A stretch of 64,000 bases of DNA. It comes from Bifidobacterium scaligerum (lineage in GTDB: Bacteria; Actinomycetota; Actinomycetes; Actinomycetales; Bifidobacteriaceae). Location of the stretch: the NCBI RefSeq assembly GCF_002802865.1, contig NZ_PGLQ01000006.1:30684-94683 (forward strand), given 5' to 3'. Position numbers and translations under genes: made by a program. The notes beneath the pieces were generated by a model. The model saw only the letters and a program-made list of their open reading frames with translations, was not told the origin of the DNA and ran no database searches. This document shows, piece by piece, positions 34,204 to 43,951 of the stretch. Numbering within the stretch: position 1 is the stretch's first letter; each line of letters opens with the position of its first letter.

Positions 34204-35055
34204 TCAGCGTTGGTCGAGCAGTGCCAAAATGTTTTCGGCCGATGTTTCGCGGCTCCGTCCTGCGAGCTCAGATCCGATGCCGGATTCGGTCTGGGCCGCG
34301 GCCCCAGATTCGGTCTCAGCCCCAGACCCACACCCAAGCTCGGCTTCCGACCCAACTTCGGCTTCAGACCGATCGGCAATCTCCCTCTGGATTGATTCAA
34401 AGAACAACCGTGCGCGCCCGGCGAATTTATGGTGCCGGTGCTCTCTGATAATGCGCAGACAGTCGCTTGGTTGGAATGCGTATGCGGACATCAGCCGACA
34501 AACCAGAGTGTTGGTCAGCGACGGGCTTGGAATATCGTTCGGCACCATCACCAGATCGCAAGCCGTGCGTGCCGGTGTGGTAATCGGCATCCCTCCTATT
34601 TTGATGATCTGCTCAGGCAATGTCAGTCGTTTAAATACGCGGATGCGTCGGCCGACGGAAGCGGTGCGAAAATGCGAGGTGGAGATCACGTCGAGGGTTT
34701 CCGGGAAGTCGATGCCGTTCAGCCACACCCATGCGGCTGTCATCATGCAGGGCACCGTGCCGAACGGCACCACTTTCGCCACGATGCGTGCGCGTCCGTA
34801 TAACGTGTCGGCATGCTCGGCCCAGTATCCGGCAGATTCGTCGAGCTTGTGCAGGGTTCCGATTTCGGCGAGCCGATTCAGGCTGAGCGGACCGGGTAAG
34901 TCCTTGGTCAACAAAATTGGTGGAATCGTTGGACTCTCCGGATGTGAATGCGGCCGTGGATAGGAGGGCGGCGCTGATTGCGCTGGCCTTGTTGATCGCG
35001 TCGGCTTTGCCGTTGTTGTGGTCCGGTTCCTCGTTGAACGGATTGTATAAGTCAT
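34204..35055 (-). CDS. AbiEi-like antitoxin-family protein (uncertain)
   Basis: The protein is about 283 aa. The central part has LYGRARIVAKVVPFGTVPCM, TSHFRTASVGRRIRVFKRLT and GGMPITTPARTACDLV. This order (surface strand, basic heavily charged strand, then G-x-P-x-T-x-x-x-R-T-x-x-D-L) resembles actinobacterial AbiEi-type antitoxins or related nuclease-associated proteins. The C-terminal 50 residues are Glu/Ser/Gly low complexity. No AbiEii toxin gene is adjacent. Start codons at 35055 and 35073 are both weak, and longer starts would run into the metG promoter region. It is divergent from metG. Confidence 0.6.
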   Translation of the reverse strand: MTYTIRSTRNRTTTTAKPTRSTRPAQSAPPSYPRPHSHPESPTIPPILLTKDLPGPLSLNRLAEIGTLHKLDESAGYWAEHADTLYGRARIVAKVVPFGTVPCMMTAAWVWLNGIDFPETLDVISTSHFRTASVGRRIRVFKRLTLPEQIIKIGGMPITTPARTACDLVMVPNDIPSPSLTNTLVCRLMSAYAFQPSDCLRIIREHRHHKFAGRARLFFESIQREIADRSEAEVGSEAELGCGSGAETESGAAAQTESGIGSELAGRSRETSAENILALLDQR

Positions 35056-35233
35056 GTCTGCGACCATACGCATATGCTGGCGTCTGCCGCCACTGAATCG
35101 GGGAAAACGGTGGATAAGTGGATAACTTTGGTCGGGCTGATAGGCTCCGCGCCGGAACGGTGGATAACTATGGCTGAGGATGGTGGAAAGCATGAGGTTC
35201 CGCTGTCGCAGCCGCGCCGGATAATCAGGGTTT

Positions 35234-37108
35234 ATGAGTCATGTTTTGGTGAATGTTGCTTGGCCGTATGCGAACGGCCCCCGTCATATCGGTCACGTCG
35301 CCGGCTTTGGTGTGCCCTCCGACGTTTACGCGCGCTACGAGCGCATGAAGGGCAATGACGTGCTTATGGTGTCCGGCACCGACGAGCACGGCACCCCGAT
35401 TCTCGTGGAAGCCGAGAAGGAAGGCCTGACCGCTCAGGAACTGGCCAACCGCTACAACCGTGTGATCGCGAAGGATCTGTGCGACCTCGGCCTGAGCTAC
35501 GACCTGTTCACCCGCACCACCACCGGCAACCACGAGCACGTGGTGCAGGAGATGTTCAAGCAGTGCCTGAAGAACGGCTACATCTACAAGGGCACCCAGC
35601 AGGTGGCCATCTCTCCGTCCACCGGCCGCACCCTGCCCGACCGCTATATTGAAGGCACCTGCCCGATCTGTGGCGCGGATGGCGCTCGCGGCGACCAGTG
35701 CGATGCTTGCGGCAACGAGCTTGACCCGGACGAGCTGATCAACCCCGTCTCCAAGATCAACGGCGAGACCCCGCGCTTCGAGCAGACCGAGCATTACTTC
35801 CTCGACCTGCCGGCGCTCGCCGAAGCCAACAAAGCTTGGCTGGAGACTCGTGAAGGCTGGCGTACCAACGTCATCAACTTCTCGCTCGGCTTGTTCAAGG
35901 AAGTCAAGCCGCGTGCCATCACCCGCGATATCGACTGGGGTATTCCGGTGCCGGTGAAGGGCTGGATCGACAACCCGAACAAGAAGCTGTACGTCTGGTT
36001 CGACGCCGTGATCGGCTACTTGTCGGCCTCCATCGAATGGGCCCGCCGTCAGGGCGATCCGGAGAAGTGGCGCGAATGGTGGAACGATCCGAGCTGCCCG
36101 GCCTACTACTTCATGGGCAAGGACAACATCACCTTCCACTCCCAGATCTGGCCTTCCGAGATGCTGGCGTACAACGGCCAGGGTTCCAAGGGCGGCGAAA
36201 CCGGTCCGATGGGCCCGCTCAACATGCCTGAGCAGGTGGTGGCCTCCGAGTTCATGACCATGGAAGGCAAGAAGTTCAGCTCTTCCCGTGGCATCGTGAT
36301 CTACGTCAAGGATATTCTGTCCCGCTACCCGGTGGACGCCGTGCGTTACTACATCTCCGTGGCTGGTCCGGAATCCTCCGACTCCGACTTCACCTGGGCT
36401 GAGTTCGTACGCCACAACAACGAAGAGCTTGCTTCCTCCTGGGGCAATCTGGTGAACCGTGTGGCCAACCTGATTGCCAAGAACTTCGGCCAGATTCCGG
36501 CTCTGGATGAGGATTCGATGACCGATGAGGACCGTGGTCTGCTGGAGGAGACCGCCGCCGCGTTCGACGTGGTCGGCTCTGCCATCGAGACTCATCACCA
36601 GAAGCACGCTCTTGCCGAAGCGATGCGCGTGGTCGGCGATATCAACAAGTACATCTCCGCCACTGAGCCGTGGAAAATTAAGGACGATCCGGCTCGCCTC
36701 GGCACCGTGCTGCACGTGGCTGCGCAGGCCGTTTCCGACGCGAACCACCTGCTTGCTCCGTTCCTGCCGCACTCCTCGCAGAAGGTGTGGGAGGCGCTCG
36801 GCGGCACTGGTACTTTCTCGCCGCTGCCCGAGTTGCAGGAGGTCGAGGATCTGGACAAGCCCGGCTTCACGTATCCGATTATCACCGGTCATTACGAGCT
36901 GGGCGTCACGGTGCATCCGTGGAAGAGCGAGCCGATCGAGGTGGGCGCTCCTGTGGCCAAGCCCACGCCGATCTTCGCCAAGATTCCGGCCGAGGCTGTC
37001 GAGGAGGAGCTGGCTCGTTTCGACGAGGCGCTGGCTGCCCGCCGTGCCGCCGAAGCTGAGCGTCTGGCTGCCGAGAAGGCCAAGCTTGCCGCCGAGGAGG
37101 CCAAGTAG
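35234..37108 (+). CDS. metG: Methionyl-tRNA synthetase
   Basis: This 624-aa class I synthetase has [19 protein letters not shown] with the HIGH motif, a zinc-knuckle pair (CPICG and CDACG), [13 protein letters not shown], and KKFSSSRG as the KMSKS motif. It charges tRNA-Met. The last 30 residues are an Ala/Glu/Lys-rich helix in place of the dimerisation domain of longer MetG proteins. Codon use is very biased, as expected for high expression. A strong terminator follows. In many actinobacteria metG is close to rsmI and tatD; here tatD lies 11.8 kb away beyond a sugar locus. Confidence 0.98.
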   Translation: MSHVLVNVAWPYANGPRHIGHVAGFGVPSDVYARYERMKGNDVLMVSGTDEHGTPILVEAEKEGLTAQELANRYNRVIAKDLCDLGLSYDLFTRTTTGNHEHVVQEMFKQCLKNGYIYKGTQQVAISPSTGRTLPDRYIEGTCPICGADGARGDQCDACGNELDPDELINPVSKINGETPRFEQTEHYFLDLPALAEANKAWLETREGWRTNVINFSLGLFKEVKPRAITRDIDWGIPVPVKGWIDNPNKKLYVWFDAVIGYLSASIEWARRQGDPEKWREWWNDPSCPAYYFMGKDNITFHSQIWPSEMLAYNGQGSKGGETGPMGPLNMPEQVVASEFMTMEGKKFSSSRGIVIYVKDILSRYPVDAVRYYISVAGPESSDSDFTWAEFVRHNNEELASSWGNLVNRVANLIAKNFGQIPALDEDSMTDEDRGLLEETAAAFDVVGSAIETHHQKHALAEAMRVVGDINKYISATEPWKIKDDPARLGTVLHVAAQAVSDANHLLAPFLPHSSQKVWEALGGTGTFSPLPELQEVEDLDKPGFTYPIITGHYELGVTVHPWKSEPIEVGAPVAKPTPIFAKIPAEAVEEELARFDEALAARRAAEAERLAAEKAKLAAEEAK

Positions 37109-37146
37109 CGAATAGTCTAGGGGTGCCTAGGTATCCCTAGGATTTC

Positions 37147-37191
37147 CGGGGATGCGGTTCCATGTAACGTTTGGTTCCGCATCCCCGTTTT
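37147..37191 (+). terminator. metG terminator
   Basis: CGGGGATGCGG (37147-37157) pairs perfectly with 37177-37187 around a 19-nt loop, followed by TTTT. Confidence 0.85.
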
Positions 37192-37237
37192 GTGTTCTCT
37201 GAGCCTTTTTGGGTTCCGTTCCCGTTTTTTGCGTCTT

Positions 37238-37296
37238 CCGTTTTTGCGAAAAAGGTACGCTGACTGATGCTCAGCGTACCTTTTTCGCAAAAACGG
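37238..37296. repeat. 26-bp perfect inverted repeat, GCGAA-GTAC family, copy 3
   Basis: The arms 37238-37263 and 37271-37296 are exact complements with a 7-nt loop (CTGATGC). The arm contains GCGAAAAAGGTACGCTGA, related to the palindromes at 12.2 and 48.8 kb. It lies 47 bp after the metG terminator. Its T5 and A5 runs could make it a second, bidirectional terminator. Confidence 0.92.
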
Positions 37297-37399
37297 GGGC
37301 GGTGCGGCGAATGAAGGTTGCGTGGCGCCAGATGGACAATGAGACAGCCGATGTTGGGTGATGTCACAAACCCGTCACATTTTGCCAAGATATTTCCCA

Positions 37400-37532
37400 G
37401 AAAAGCACATCAAATTGCTAAGGAAGCGGCGGTTAACTAGAACATGTCAACGGTTGATCCGATGACACCCCATAACTGAACCCTTCTTCTCTCTTCTCTC
37501 TCACCCGGCGGCTCCCCCGCCGGGTTTCTTTT
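37400..37532 (+). ncRNA. Candidate small RNA or leader with its own terminator
   Basis: A strong terminator stands here with no gene upstream other than metG, which has its own. A tiny frame (ATG 37444, MSTVDPMTPHN, stop 37477-37479) with AAGGAAG about 20 nt upstream and a pyrimidine-rich stretch lie directly before it. The 5' end is not defined. No plus-strand gene follows, so it is not an attenuator of a neighbour. Confidence 0.4.
37503..37532 (+). terminator. Strong intrinsic terminator without an obvious gene
   Basis: ACCCGGCGG (37503-37511) and CCGCCGGGT (37517-37525) form a perfect 9-bp GC stem, with a 5-nt loop and TTCTTTTT after it. Confidence 0.9.
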
Positions 37533-38043
37533 TGAAGATGACGCTTGGAGCCACGCAATTGATGGTGTGACCCGATTCATTGAGCATCGCTTTATATGAT
37601 GAGGACAGCTCTTTTGCGTTTCAGGGTGGACTCTACCTACATGGGACTGTTGCGGGGGCGCGACCGCGTCGATTATGGATCAAACGTCCCTCATGAGATG
37701 GCGAGATTGCGCACAATTCGGGGGAACGGTCGATAATCGACTTTTGTGCACGGAGCTTGTTGAACGCTGCCAATCATGGATAGGGCAAAATGGCTTTATT
37801 CCGCGGTTCTGTACATTCCATGCTGTCGCACAAAGTTGACTATTTCGCCCAAATGGTGATTTGTGCGCGCACAAAACACCAAATTCGCAAGGAAACGCAT
37901 GTAGTGCGCGCGGTTTCTGCAAGCCTCGCGCGTCCGCATCATGCTCTGCGGATTATGCACTCAGGTATGCACTCAGGTGCCCCGCTGCACGCCTCCGACG
38001 TCAAAAGCCTCGCGCGGGACCAAATGTGCGGGCCGCCGCAACA
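37533..38043. other. 511-bp non-coding stretch with a GC-centred palindrome
   Basis: No supported gene is present. TTTGTGCGCGCACAAA (37860-37875) is a perfect 16-bp palindrome, extended to GGTG/CACC at 37855-37880 with one mismatched pair. Related words (TTTTGTGCAC, CGCACAAAG, GCGCACAA) recur in the 200 bp to its left. Confidence 0.6.
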
Positions 38044-39366
38044 CTACTTGACCGTAAAACCTTCCTGCTGGCCGTAGGTTTTCAGCGAATCGCCCCATTG
38101 CACCAGAGCTTTCTGCAGCGTGGTCTTGCCGTGGTAGACCTGACCGATCGAATTGACGGCGATGGAATTCGCGTAGGCCATGTATGGCAGGTATGCAAAG
38201 TCTGTGGTCACATCTTTCGACGCCGAAGCGATCACCTGATGCGTGGCCTGACCGCCGAAGAATGCATCCTTCTCGTCCAGCCAATCGGTATCGGACAATA
38301 CGGAATTGAGCGGCGGCAGACCGCCCTGCTGGAGATTCACTTGCACGCCGCCGCCATGCGCGAACCATTGCGCGAACTCGTACGCCGCTCGCGTTTTGGC
38401 ATCGTTCGATCCCTTCGGCATGGCCAGTGCGCCTCCGCCGTTTTCGCCGTTCACGTGCTCGCCAGTCGTGTATTGCGGCATGGGTGCCACACGCCAGGAA
38501 CCCTTGGTTTGCGAAAGGTTCTTCTGCATGGAGGAAACCATCCATGCGCCGGTCAGCATCGTGGCGATGGAGCCGTCATCCAGCTTGCGCCACCAGTCGT
38601 CGGTCCATCCGGTGGTGGAGGTGTCGATGAGTTTGCTGTCCAACAGCGACTGCCACATGCTGGTGAATTTCTTCACGTTCTTGTCGTTGAAATTCACGCT
38701 TACGGTGGTGCCGTCCACGCTGAACGGCTGAGCGCCGGCCTGCCAGAGCATGGAGGTGATGAAGCCGCCGTCGCCGGTATCGTTGGTGATGTGCGCGTCG
38801 CCGGGCAGTGAGGCGATCTTTTCCGCGGCTGCACGGTACTCATCCCATGTGGCGGGCACGGATTCCACGCCTGCCTTGTCGAACACGTCCTGGTTGTAGA
38901 ACATCACCATCGGGCCCGAGGAGATCGGCAGTCCGTACGGCTGTCCGTTCACCGTCACGTTGTTCTGCGCGGCTTCGGTGAAGTCGTCGCTGATCTTGTT
39001 GAAGCCGTAATCGTTCACGTTGCGCAACTGGTCGGAGATGGCGAACTGGTGTACGGCGTTGAAGTCGAGATAGACGAGATCGGGGATGCCGTTGCCCGCG
39101 TTGAGCGCGTTGGTCAGCTGCATGTATTCGTCTTCATTGGCACCCGCGTTGGTCACCTTCACCTTGATATTCGGATGGGTTTTCTCGAAGGCGGTGACGA
39201 AGTCATTGATGGTGGACTGCCAGGTCCACAGCGTGATTTCGGTGGTGCCGTCCGTGCCGGCGGTCCCGGAAGTATTGCCACATCCGGCTCCGACGCCGAC
39301 CAGACAGGTGGCGACGGCCGCTGCCGTAATCGTGCGAATCTTCAGCGCGCGAGATAAACGAGACAT
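38044..39366 (-). CDS. Sugar ABC solute-binding lipoprotein (orphan)
   Basis: This 440-aa family 1 binding protein has a lipoprotein signal ending at lipobox GAGC, then GTTEITLWTWQSTINDFVTA and the usual TWDEYRAAAEKIA and GAWMVSSMQK segments. The ATG at 39366 is preceded by GGAG at 9 nt; a longer frame upstream lacks a signal peptide and is rejected. No permease genes are nearby, so it either uses permeases encoded elsewhere or serves as an extra receptor. It is divergent from the GH2-type gene and shares a 403-bp control region with it, which points to the same glycan. Confidence 0.93.
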   Translation of the reverse strand: MSRLSRALKIRTITAAAVATCLVGVGAGCGNTSGTAGTDGTTEITLWTWQSTINDFVTAFEKTHPNIKVKVTNAGANEDEYMQLTNALNAGNGIPDLVYLDFNAVHQFAISDQLRNVNDYGFNKISDDFTEAAQNNVTVNGQPYGLPISSGPMVMFYNQDVFDKAGVESVPATWDEYRAAAEKIASLPGDAHITNDTGDGGFITSMLWQAGAQPFSVDGTTVSVNFNDKNVKKFTSMWQSLLDSKLIDTSTTGWTDDWWRKLDDGSIATMLTGAWMVSSMQKNLSQTKGSWRVAPMPQYTTGEHVNGENGGGALAMPKGSNDAKTRAAYEFAQWFAHGGGVQVNLQQGGLPPLNSVLSDTDWLDEKDAFFGGQATHQVIASASKDVTTDFAYLPYMAYANSIAVNSIGQVYHGKTTLQKALVQWGDSLKTYGQQEGFTVK

Positions 39367-39561
39367 GTACAGACACTCCGATGTTGAACTGAGCGATACC
39401 TGGCGGCGAACCGGTGTTGCTATGCGCATGATATGTGCCCTCCGCGTCGCGGGTAGGGGCGGATCGGCCAAAAACGCATATCACCGACTTGCCGTTTCCG
39501 AAAGCAGAGTTTACCTGCGTGCGGCCGTCCAAATCGTACAAATAGATAGATTCCGCTGAAT

Positions 39562-39676
39562 TGGCAAAGAGTGGCAACGTTGCGCTGAATTATTGCCGTC
39601 CACCAGCGGCAAGAAATGGCAAATAATGGCAAACAAAAGCAAAACAAGTGTGGCAAAAAACGGCAAACGCTGCAAA
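39562..39676. promoter_or_regulatory. Phased GGCAAA repeats and a LacI-type palindrome in the divergent control region
   Basis: TGGCAAA or close variants begin at 39562, 39572, 39607, 39617, 39627, 39637, 39651, 39661 and 39670, mostly at 10-bp steps, so A-tracts fall on one face of the helix and the DNA should be bent. GCAACGTTGC (39574-39583) is a perfect palindrome centred on CG, the usual form of a LacI-family operator, and may bind the regulator encoded at 45535. CGCTGAATT is repeated at 39554 and 39583. Confidence 0.6.
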
Positions 39677-39769
39677 GGCCCTATCTTGTGATGCGTGATC
39701 CGGGATGACCCGGCGGACCGAAGAAGGTTTCGGCCCGGATATGCAAGGTGTTGCAAGAAAGGGACTGCA

Positions 39770-42700
39770 ATGAGGCTCAACCTCAATGGCGTGTGGGATT
39801 TCTACCCGAACGGCGGGGAACAGCGCTATGACATCGTCGTGCCGACTTGGTGGGATTCGCTGAGCCGCACCACCGGTTACCCGGCCGAATGGGAGAAGGG
39901 CCTGCACCACGGCGTGTACGTCAAGACCGTGGAATTGCCGGAAAACATCACCGACGAGGACGTGTTCCTGCATGTGGGTGCCCTTGCCACGCTCGGCAAG
40001 GTGTTCGTCAACGGCCAGTCCGTCGGCCCGCTCACCACCAAGGGCTACCTGATGACTCTGCTGCCGTACGACCTCGACATCAACGACGTGGTCAAGCCCG
40101 GTGCCAACGAAATCCGCATCGAAGTGTGGTCCGTCAAGGCCCTGCCGGAAGATGCGCTGGCCACCGAGGGCGGCCCGGACCGTCTGCTTTTCCCGTTCGG
40201 TGTGGAGAACATCGTGGGCCGCGTGGGCATCGGCGAGGACGTGGAGATCGTCACCAAGCCGAAGCTTCGCATCGACGACCTGCAGATCATGCCTGACCTC
40301 AAGAAGAACGCCGATCCGTCCGATGACGAGCTTGCCGTCAACGTCACCATCGTCAACCACACCGGTGAGGACGCCGATTTGACGCTGACCGCCGCCGTCC
40401 ATCCGTTTAAGGGTGATGTCGAAACCGCAGCGCTCACCTTTGACCCCGCCGACGTGCACGTCGCAGCCGGTGAGAGCACCGTGGTCAAGCTGGTCAAGGG
40501 CTGGCCGACCGCACACTACTGGTCCCGCACCGACCCGTTCCTGTACACCGTGGACGCCGCCATCGCCGCCGCTTCCGCTCCGGCAGACGCCGCCCCGATT
40601 CACGAACTTTCCGATCGCTTCGGCTTCCGTCAGTTCTGGCGCGAAGGCGACAAGTACATCATCAACGGCGTCAAGATTCGTCTGCGCGGCGACTCCCTGT
40701 GCCTGCTCAACCAGGGCGACCGCGATCTGATCAACGAGATCGGCGACTCCTATGGCGTGATCCTCGACGACAATCACGCGATGGACGAGATGGCCAAGGC
40801 CTGGCTCGACGCCTACCGTCACGCCAACTGCAACATCATCCGCAACCACATTCGTTCCGTGCCTTCGCACGTGCTCATGGACCACGCGGATGAGACCGGC
40901 ATGCTGCTGGAGGAGGAGACCGCCTTCTGGAACCCGGGCTCCACCTCCAATGTGTCCCTCGATCCGCCGTACTACCTGAACTACTCCGACGAGGCCATCG
41001 GTTACTACACCGAATGGGTTGAGCGCTGGGTGCGCGAATACCGCAACCACCCGTCCATCGTGCTGTGGTCCACCACGAACGAGGCTTGGAACCCGAACGA
41101 CGCCGAAATCCTCATCCCGCCGCTGGAAGCTGCGGCCAACCGCGAGGATCCGACCCGTCTGGTGATGAACGACGGCTTCAACAAGCCGATCACCAACGAG
41201 GATTCCCGCCACTACTTCGGCGGCTACCCCTCCGGCATGACCTCCGCGCCCGACATCTACGACCTGTACCAGATCGACGGCGACCTGCCGCTCGGTGCCG
41301 GCGAAGAGTTCTCCGTCTCCACCGCGGGCATCCCGCAGTACGCCGAAGACGGCACGATCAAGGACATCTACCACGGCCGTCTCAACGGCAACCCGGACAC
41401 CATCTCCCGCGCCGACTTCGGCCGCGAAGTGGGCCGCGTGACCCGTGGCGTGCGCACCACGCGCATGGCCAACTGGAAGCCGTTCTGCCTGTCGATGTTC
41501 ATCTACGACAACATCGAGAAGGTCATCGAGCTGGATCAGGAGCACACCAAGCACGGCCTGAACCCGAAGGCCCTGCTGCGCCCGCAGTTCGATCCGACCG
41601 CAGAAGGCGACGCGCGTTGGATCGAGGGTGACGGTTACCGCTACTTCGCCAACTCCTACGCGGATGTTGCAGCATTCGACAAGGAGTTTGACAAGGAGCC
41701 GCGCCTCGGCCTGCCGCACCGCATCTACCAGCTCGGCACCGCCTCCCAGCGCACGTTGCTCGTCTACAACGACGAGGAGATCGACGGCACCGAGTTGGAG
41801 GTCCGCTGGACCGTCTCCGCAGTGAACACGCAGGACGGCACCGTGCGTGAAGTCGAATCCGGCTCCAAGACCATCACCGTGGACCACGGCGAGTTCACCG
41901 AACTGCCGATCACCATCCACGTGCCCGGCGAGGTGGAGACCTACGAATCCAAGCTCATCGAGACCTTGAGTGTCGTCAAGAACGGCAAGCTCAAGTTCTC
42001 CGAAGACAACTTCCTCGGCTGGATCGGCCGTCCGGCTCCCGCCAAGATCGGCTCCAGCAGGCCGAACATCGACCTCGGCACTGTGGATTGGATCTCCCGC
42101 AACGTCAAGCACTGCCTGCACCTGAAGCAGGAGGGTGGCGCCCTGAGCGAGAAGTGGACCGCCCGCGTGGTGGACGACGCCAACGGCTCCATCAGCTTCG
42201 AGCGTCTTGCCGGCAACCTGCGCCATGAGCAGGAACTGTTCTACACGGTGAACGTGGCCGGCCTCGAATCCGGCAAGGACTACACCGGCCAGATCGAATA
42301 CACCGGCGAAAACGGCGACACGGTGACCATCACCGTGAAGTTCACGGCCGGCAAGATGCCGTGCAAGTGCCAGGCCGCCAACAAGGCCCTGGGCGCCACC
42401 GTGCGCGTCAGCTCCTCCTCCGATCGCAACGGTTGGACCGCCGCCTCCCTGGTGGACGGCGAATTCAACGCCGACTACAACCACTTCGGCTGGTCCAGCG
42501 AGCCGAGCGCCGAGAACCACGACGAGTGGGTGGTACTGAAGCTCGCCCATCCGACCACCGTGGCTCAGGTAGTGCTCGCGCCGCGTGGCGAGAACCCCGG
42601 CGGCACCGTGGCCGAAGCCTTCCATGGCGAAGGCGAAGGCGTCGGCGGCGTGCAGGAGTTCGCCGCCGGTCACCGCGCCTTCGATCCGAACCAGGGCCAG

Positions 42701-43831
42701 GGCTTCCCGGTTGACTTCACCATCTCCGTCTCCGCTGATGGCAACGCCTGGACCAAGGTCGTAGACAAGCGCGACTACGCCCTGCCGGACAACGGCAAGG
42801 CCCGCGCCTTCGACTTCGCCCCGGTGGACGACGTCCGTTTCGTCAAGGTCGAAGCCTCCAAGCTGCGCTCCAACCCGAACGAGCATGACGAGTACGCCCT
42901 GCAGCTCGTGGAGATCGCCGTGTACGCCGATCACCACATGCCGGCCATCCCGTCCGAGCCCACGGATGTGACCGTATCCGTGCAGGCCCACGACGTGCAG
43001 GTCGGCTGGGCGTTCGCCTCCGACGGCCGCTCGCCGATTCTGGGCACCACGCTCACCCTGACCAACGCCGCCGGCGAGGTTATCCCCGCCACGGTGGACG
43101 GCACCGACACCCACGCGCTGATCGCGGATGTGCCGGCCGGCGAGTGGACCGTGACCGTTCAGGGCCGCAACGAGATCGGCGAGGGCGAAAGCGCCACCTC
43201 CGCCGTCTTCAAGGTGGGTCGTGCCGATGCCAATGAGGTGGACGACCTGTTGCCCGCTCCGAAGGCTCCGGTGGCCGAGCTGCTTGTGGAATCCGGCTCC
43301 GTGGCCGTCTCCTGGGATGAGGTGGACACCCGCTCCGGCTTCGGCAAGGGCGGCGCCAACATCCACCTGACCCCGGTCGATCCGACCTCCGACCTGCCCA
43401 AGCGCACCGCCTGGGCACCGACCGGCACCACCGCCTACACGTTCGCGAACGTGGCCCGCGGCACCTATCAGGTGACCATCGAAGCCACCACCGGCGAAGA
43501 CAAGGTCTCTCCGTCGAGCGAGCCGAGCGAACCGATCATCGTGGCCGCCGTGCCCGCCAAGCCGAACAAGCCGGGCGTCACCTCCACCGCCGACACGATG
43601 AACGTCACCTGGCAGGCCCCGGCCGACGGCGGCACCCCGATCACCTCCTACGTGCTCACCCTGCGCAACCTCACCGAGAACACCGTCAAGGTGGTCAAGG
43701 CCGAGGCCGGTGAGGAAGCCAAGAGCGTCTCCGGTCTCACGGCCGGCAACTACACGGCTTCGGTGATCGCAGTGAACGCGATCGGCATGTCCGCAGAGTC
43801 CAGCCCGTCGCTGCCCTGCCTCATCAAGTAA
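39770..43831 (+). CDS. Large GH2-type glycoside hydrolase with F5/8 C (discoidin) and Fn3 domains
   Basis: This 1353-aa protein begins MRLNLNGVWDFYP, the sugar-binding domain start of GH2 enzymes. A jelly-roll domain and an immunoglobulin-like domain follow, then the barrel with NIIRNHIRSVPSHVLMDHAD and LWSTTNEAWNP, where E438 is the likely acid/base. The nucleophile is not clear: the position where SEFG or TEYG is expected reads ADFGREVG (D549, E553). From about 870 to 1055 is an F5/8 type C domain, then three Fn3-like domains to the end. No signal peptide is present, so these binding modules would work inside the cell, which is unusual. Galactoside, glucuronide or mannoside substrates are all possible. 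ATG 39770 follows AAAGGGA. Codon bias suggests high expression. Confidence 0.88.
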   Translation: MRLNLNGVWDFYPNGGEQRYDIVVPTWWDSLSRTTGYPAEWEKGLHHGVYVKTVELPENITDEDVFLHVGALATLGKVFVNGQSVGPLTTKGYLMTLLPYDLDINDVVKPGANEIRIEVWSVKALPEDALATEGGPDRLLFPFGVENIVGRVGIGEDVEIVTKPKLRIDDLQIMPDLKKNADPSDDELAVNVTIVNHTGEDADLTLTAAVHPFKGDVETAALTFDPADVHVAAGESTVVKLVKGWPTAHYWSRTDPFLYTVDAAIAAASAPADAAPIHELSDRFGFRQFWREGDKYIINGVKIRLRGDSLCLLNQGDRDLINEIGDSYGVILDDNHAMDEMAKAWLDAYRHANCNIIRNHIRSVPSHVLMDHADETGMLLEEETAFWNPGSTSNVSLDPPYYLNYSDEAIGYYTEWVERWVREYRNHPSIVLWSTTNEAWNPNDAEILIPPLEAAANREDPTRLVMNDGFNKPITNEDSRHYFGGYPSGMTSAPDIYDLYQIDGDLPLGAGEEFSVSTAGIPQYAEDGTIKDIYHGRLNGNPDTISRADFGREVGRVTRGVRTTRMANWKPFCLSMFIYDNIEKVIELDQEHTKHGLNPKALLRPQFDPTAEGDARWIEGDGYRYFANSYADVAAFDKEFDKEPRLGLPHRIYQLGTASQRTLLVYNDEEIDGTELEVRWTVSAVNTQDGTVREVESGSKTITVDHGEFTELPITIHVPGEVETYESKLIETLSVVKNGKLKFSEDNFLGWIGRPAPAKIGSSRPNIDLGTVDWISRNVKHCLHLKQEGGALSEKWTARVVDDANGSISFERLAGNLRHEQELFYTVNVAGLESGKDYTGQIEYTGENGDTVTITVKFTAGKMPCKCQAANKALGATVRVSSSSDRNGWTAASLVDGEFNADYNHFGWSSEPSAENHDEWVVLKLAHPTTVAQVVLAPRGENPGGTVAEAFHGEGEGVGGVQEFAAGHRAFDPNQGQGFPVDFTISVSADGNAWTKVVDKRDYALPDNGKARAFDFAPVDDVRFVKVEASKLRSNPNEHDEYALQLVEIAVYADHHMPAIPSEPTDVTVSVQAHDVQVGWAFASDGRSPILGTTLTLTNAAGEVIPATVDGTDTHALIADVPAGEWTVTVQGRNEIGEGESATSAVFKVGRADANEVDDLLPAPKAPVAELLVESGSVAVSWDEVDTRSGFGKGGANIHLTPVDPTSDLPKRTAWAPTGTTAYTFANVARGTYQVTIEATTGEDKVSPSSEPSEPIIVAAVPAKPNKPGVTSTADTMNVTWQAPADGGTPITSYVLTLRNLTENTVKVVKAEAGEEAKSVSGLTAGNYTASVIAVNAIGMSAESSPSLPCLIK

Positions 43832-43888
43832 TCCGCGCGCGACGCACGCAAACAATCAAAGATTTTGCCGCGGTTTCGGCCGCGGTAT

Positions 43889-43917
43889 GTTCCGGTGCGC
43901 CACAAACGCACCGGAAC
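43889..43917. repeat. 11-bp hairpin between the GH2-type gene and its symporter
   Basis: GTTCCGGTGCG (43889-43899) pairs perfectly with 43907-43917 around a 7-nt loop. It lacks a T run, so RNA stabilisation or differential expression within the operon is more likely than full termination. Confidence 0.7.
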
Positions 43918-43951
43918 GGAACAAGGAAAAAGAACTAAGGAGTTCTCGAAT

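Noticed and set aside
35225..36916. 563-aa minus-strand open frame over metG
   Set aside because: It is an antisense shadow of a strongly codon-biased gene.
39590..43855. 1421-aa minus-strand open frame
   Set aside because: It mirrors the GH2-type gene. The high GC3 of that gene removes stop codons on the opposite strand; the translation is Gly/His/Val-rich without any family pattern.
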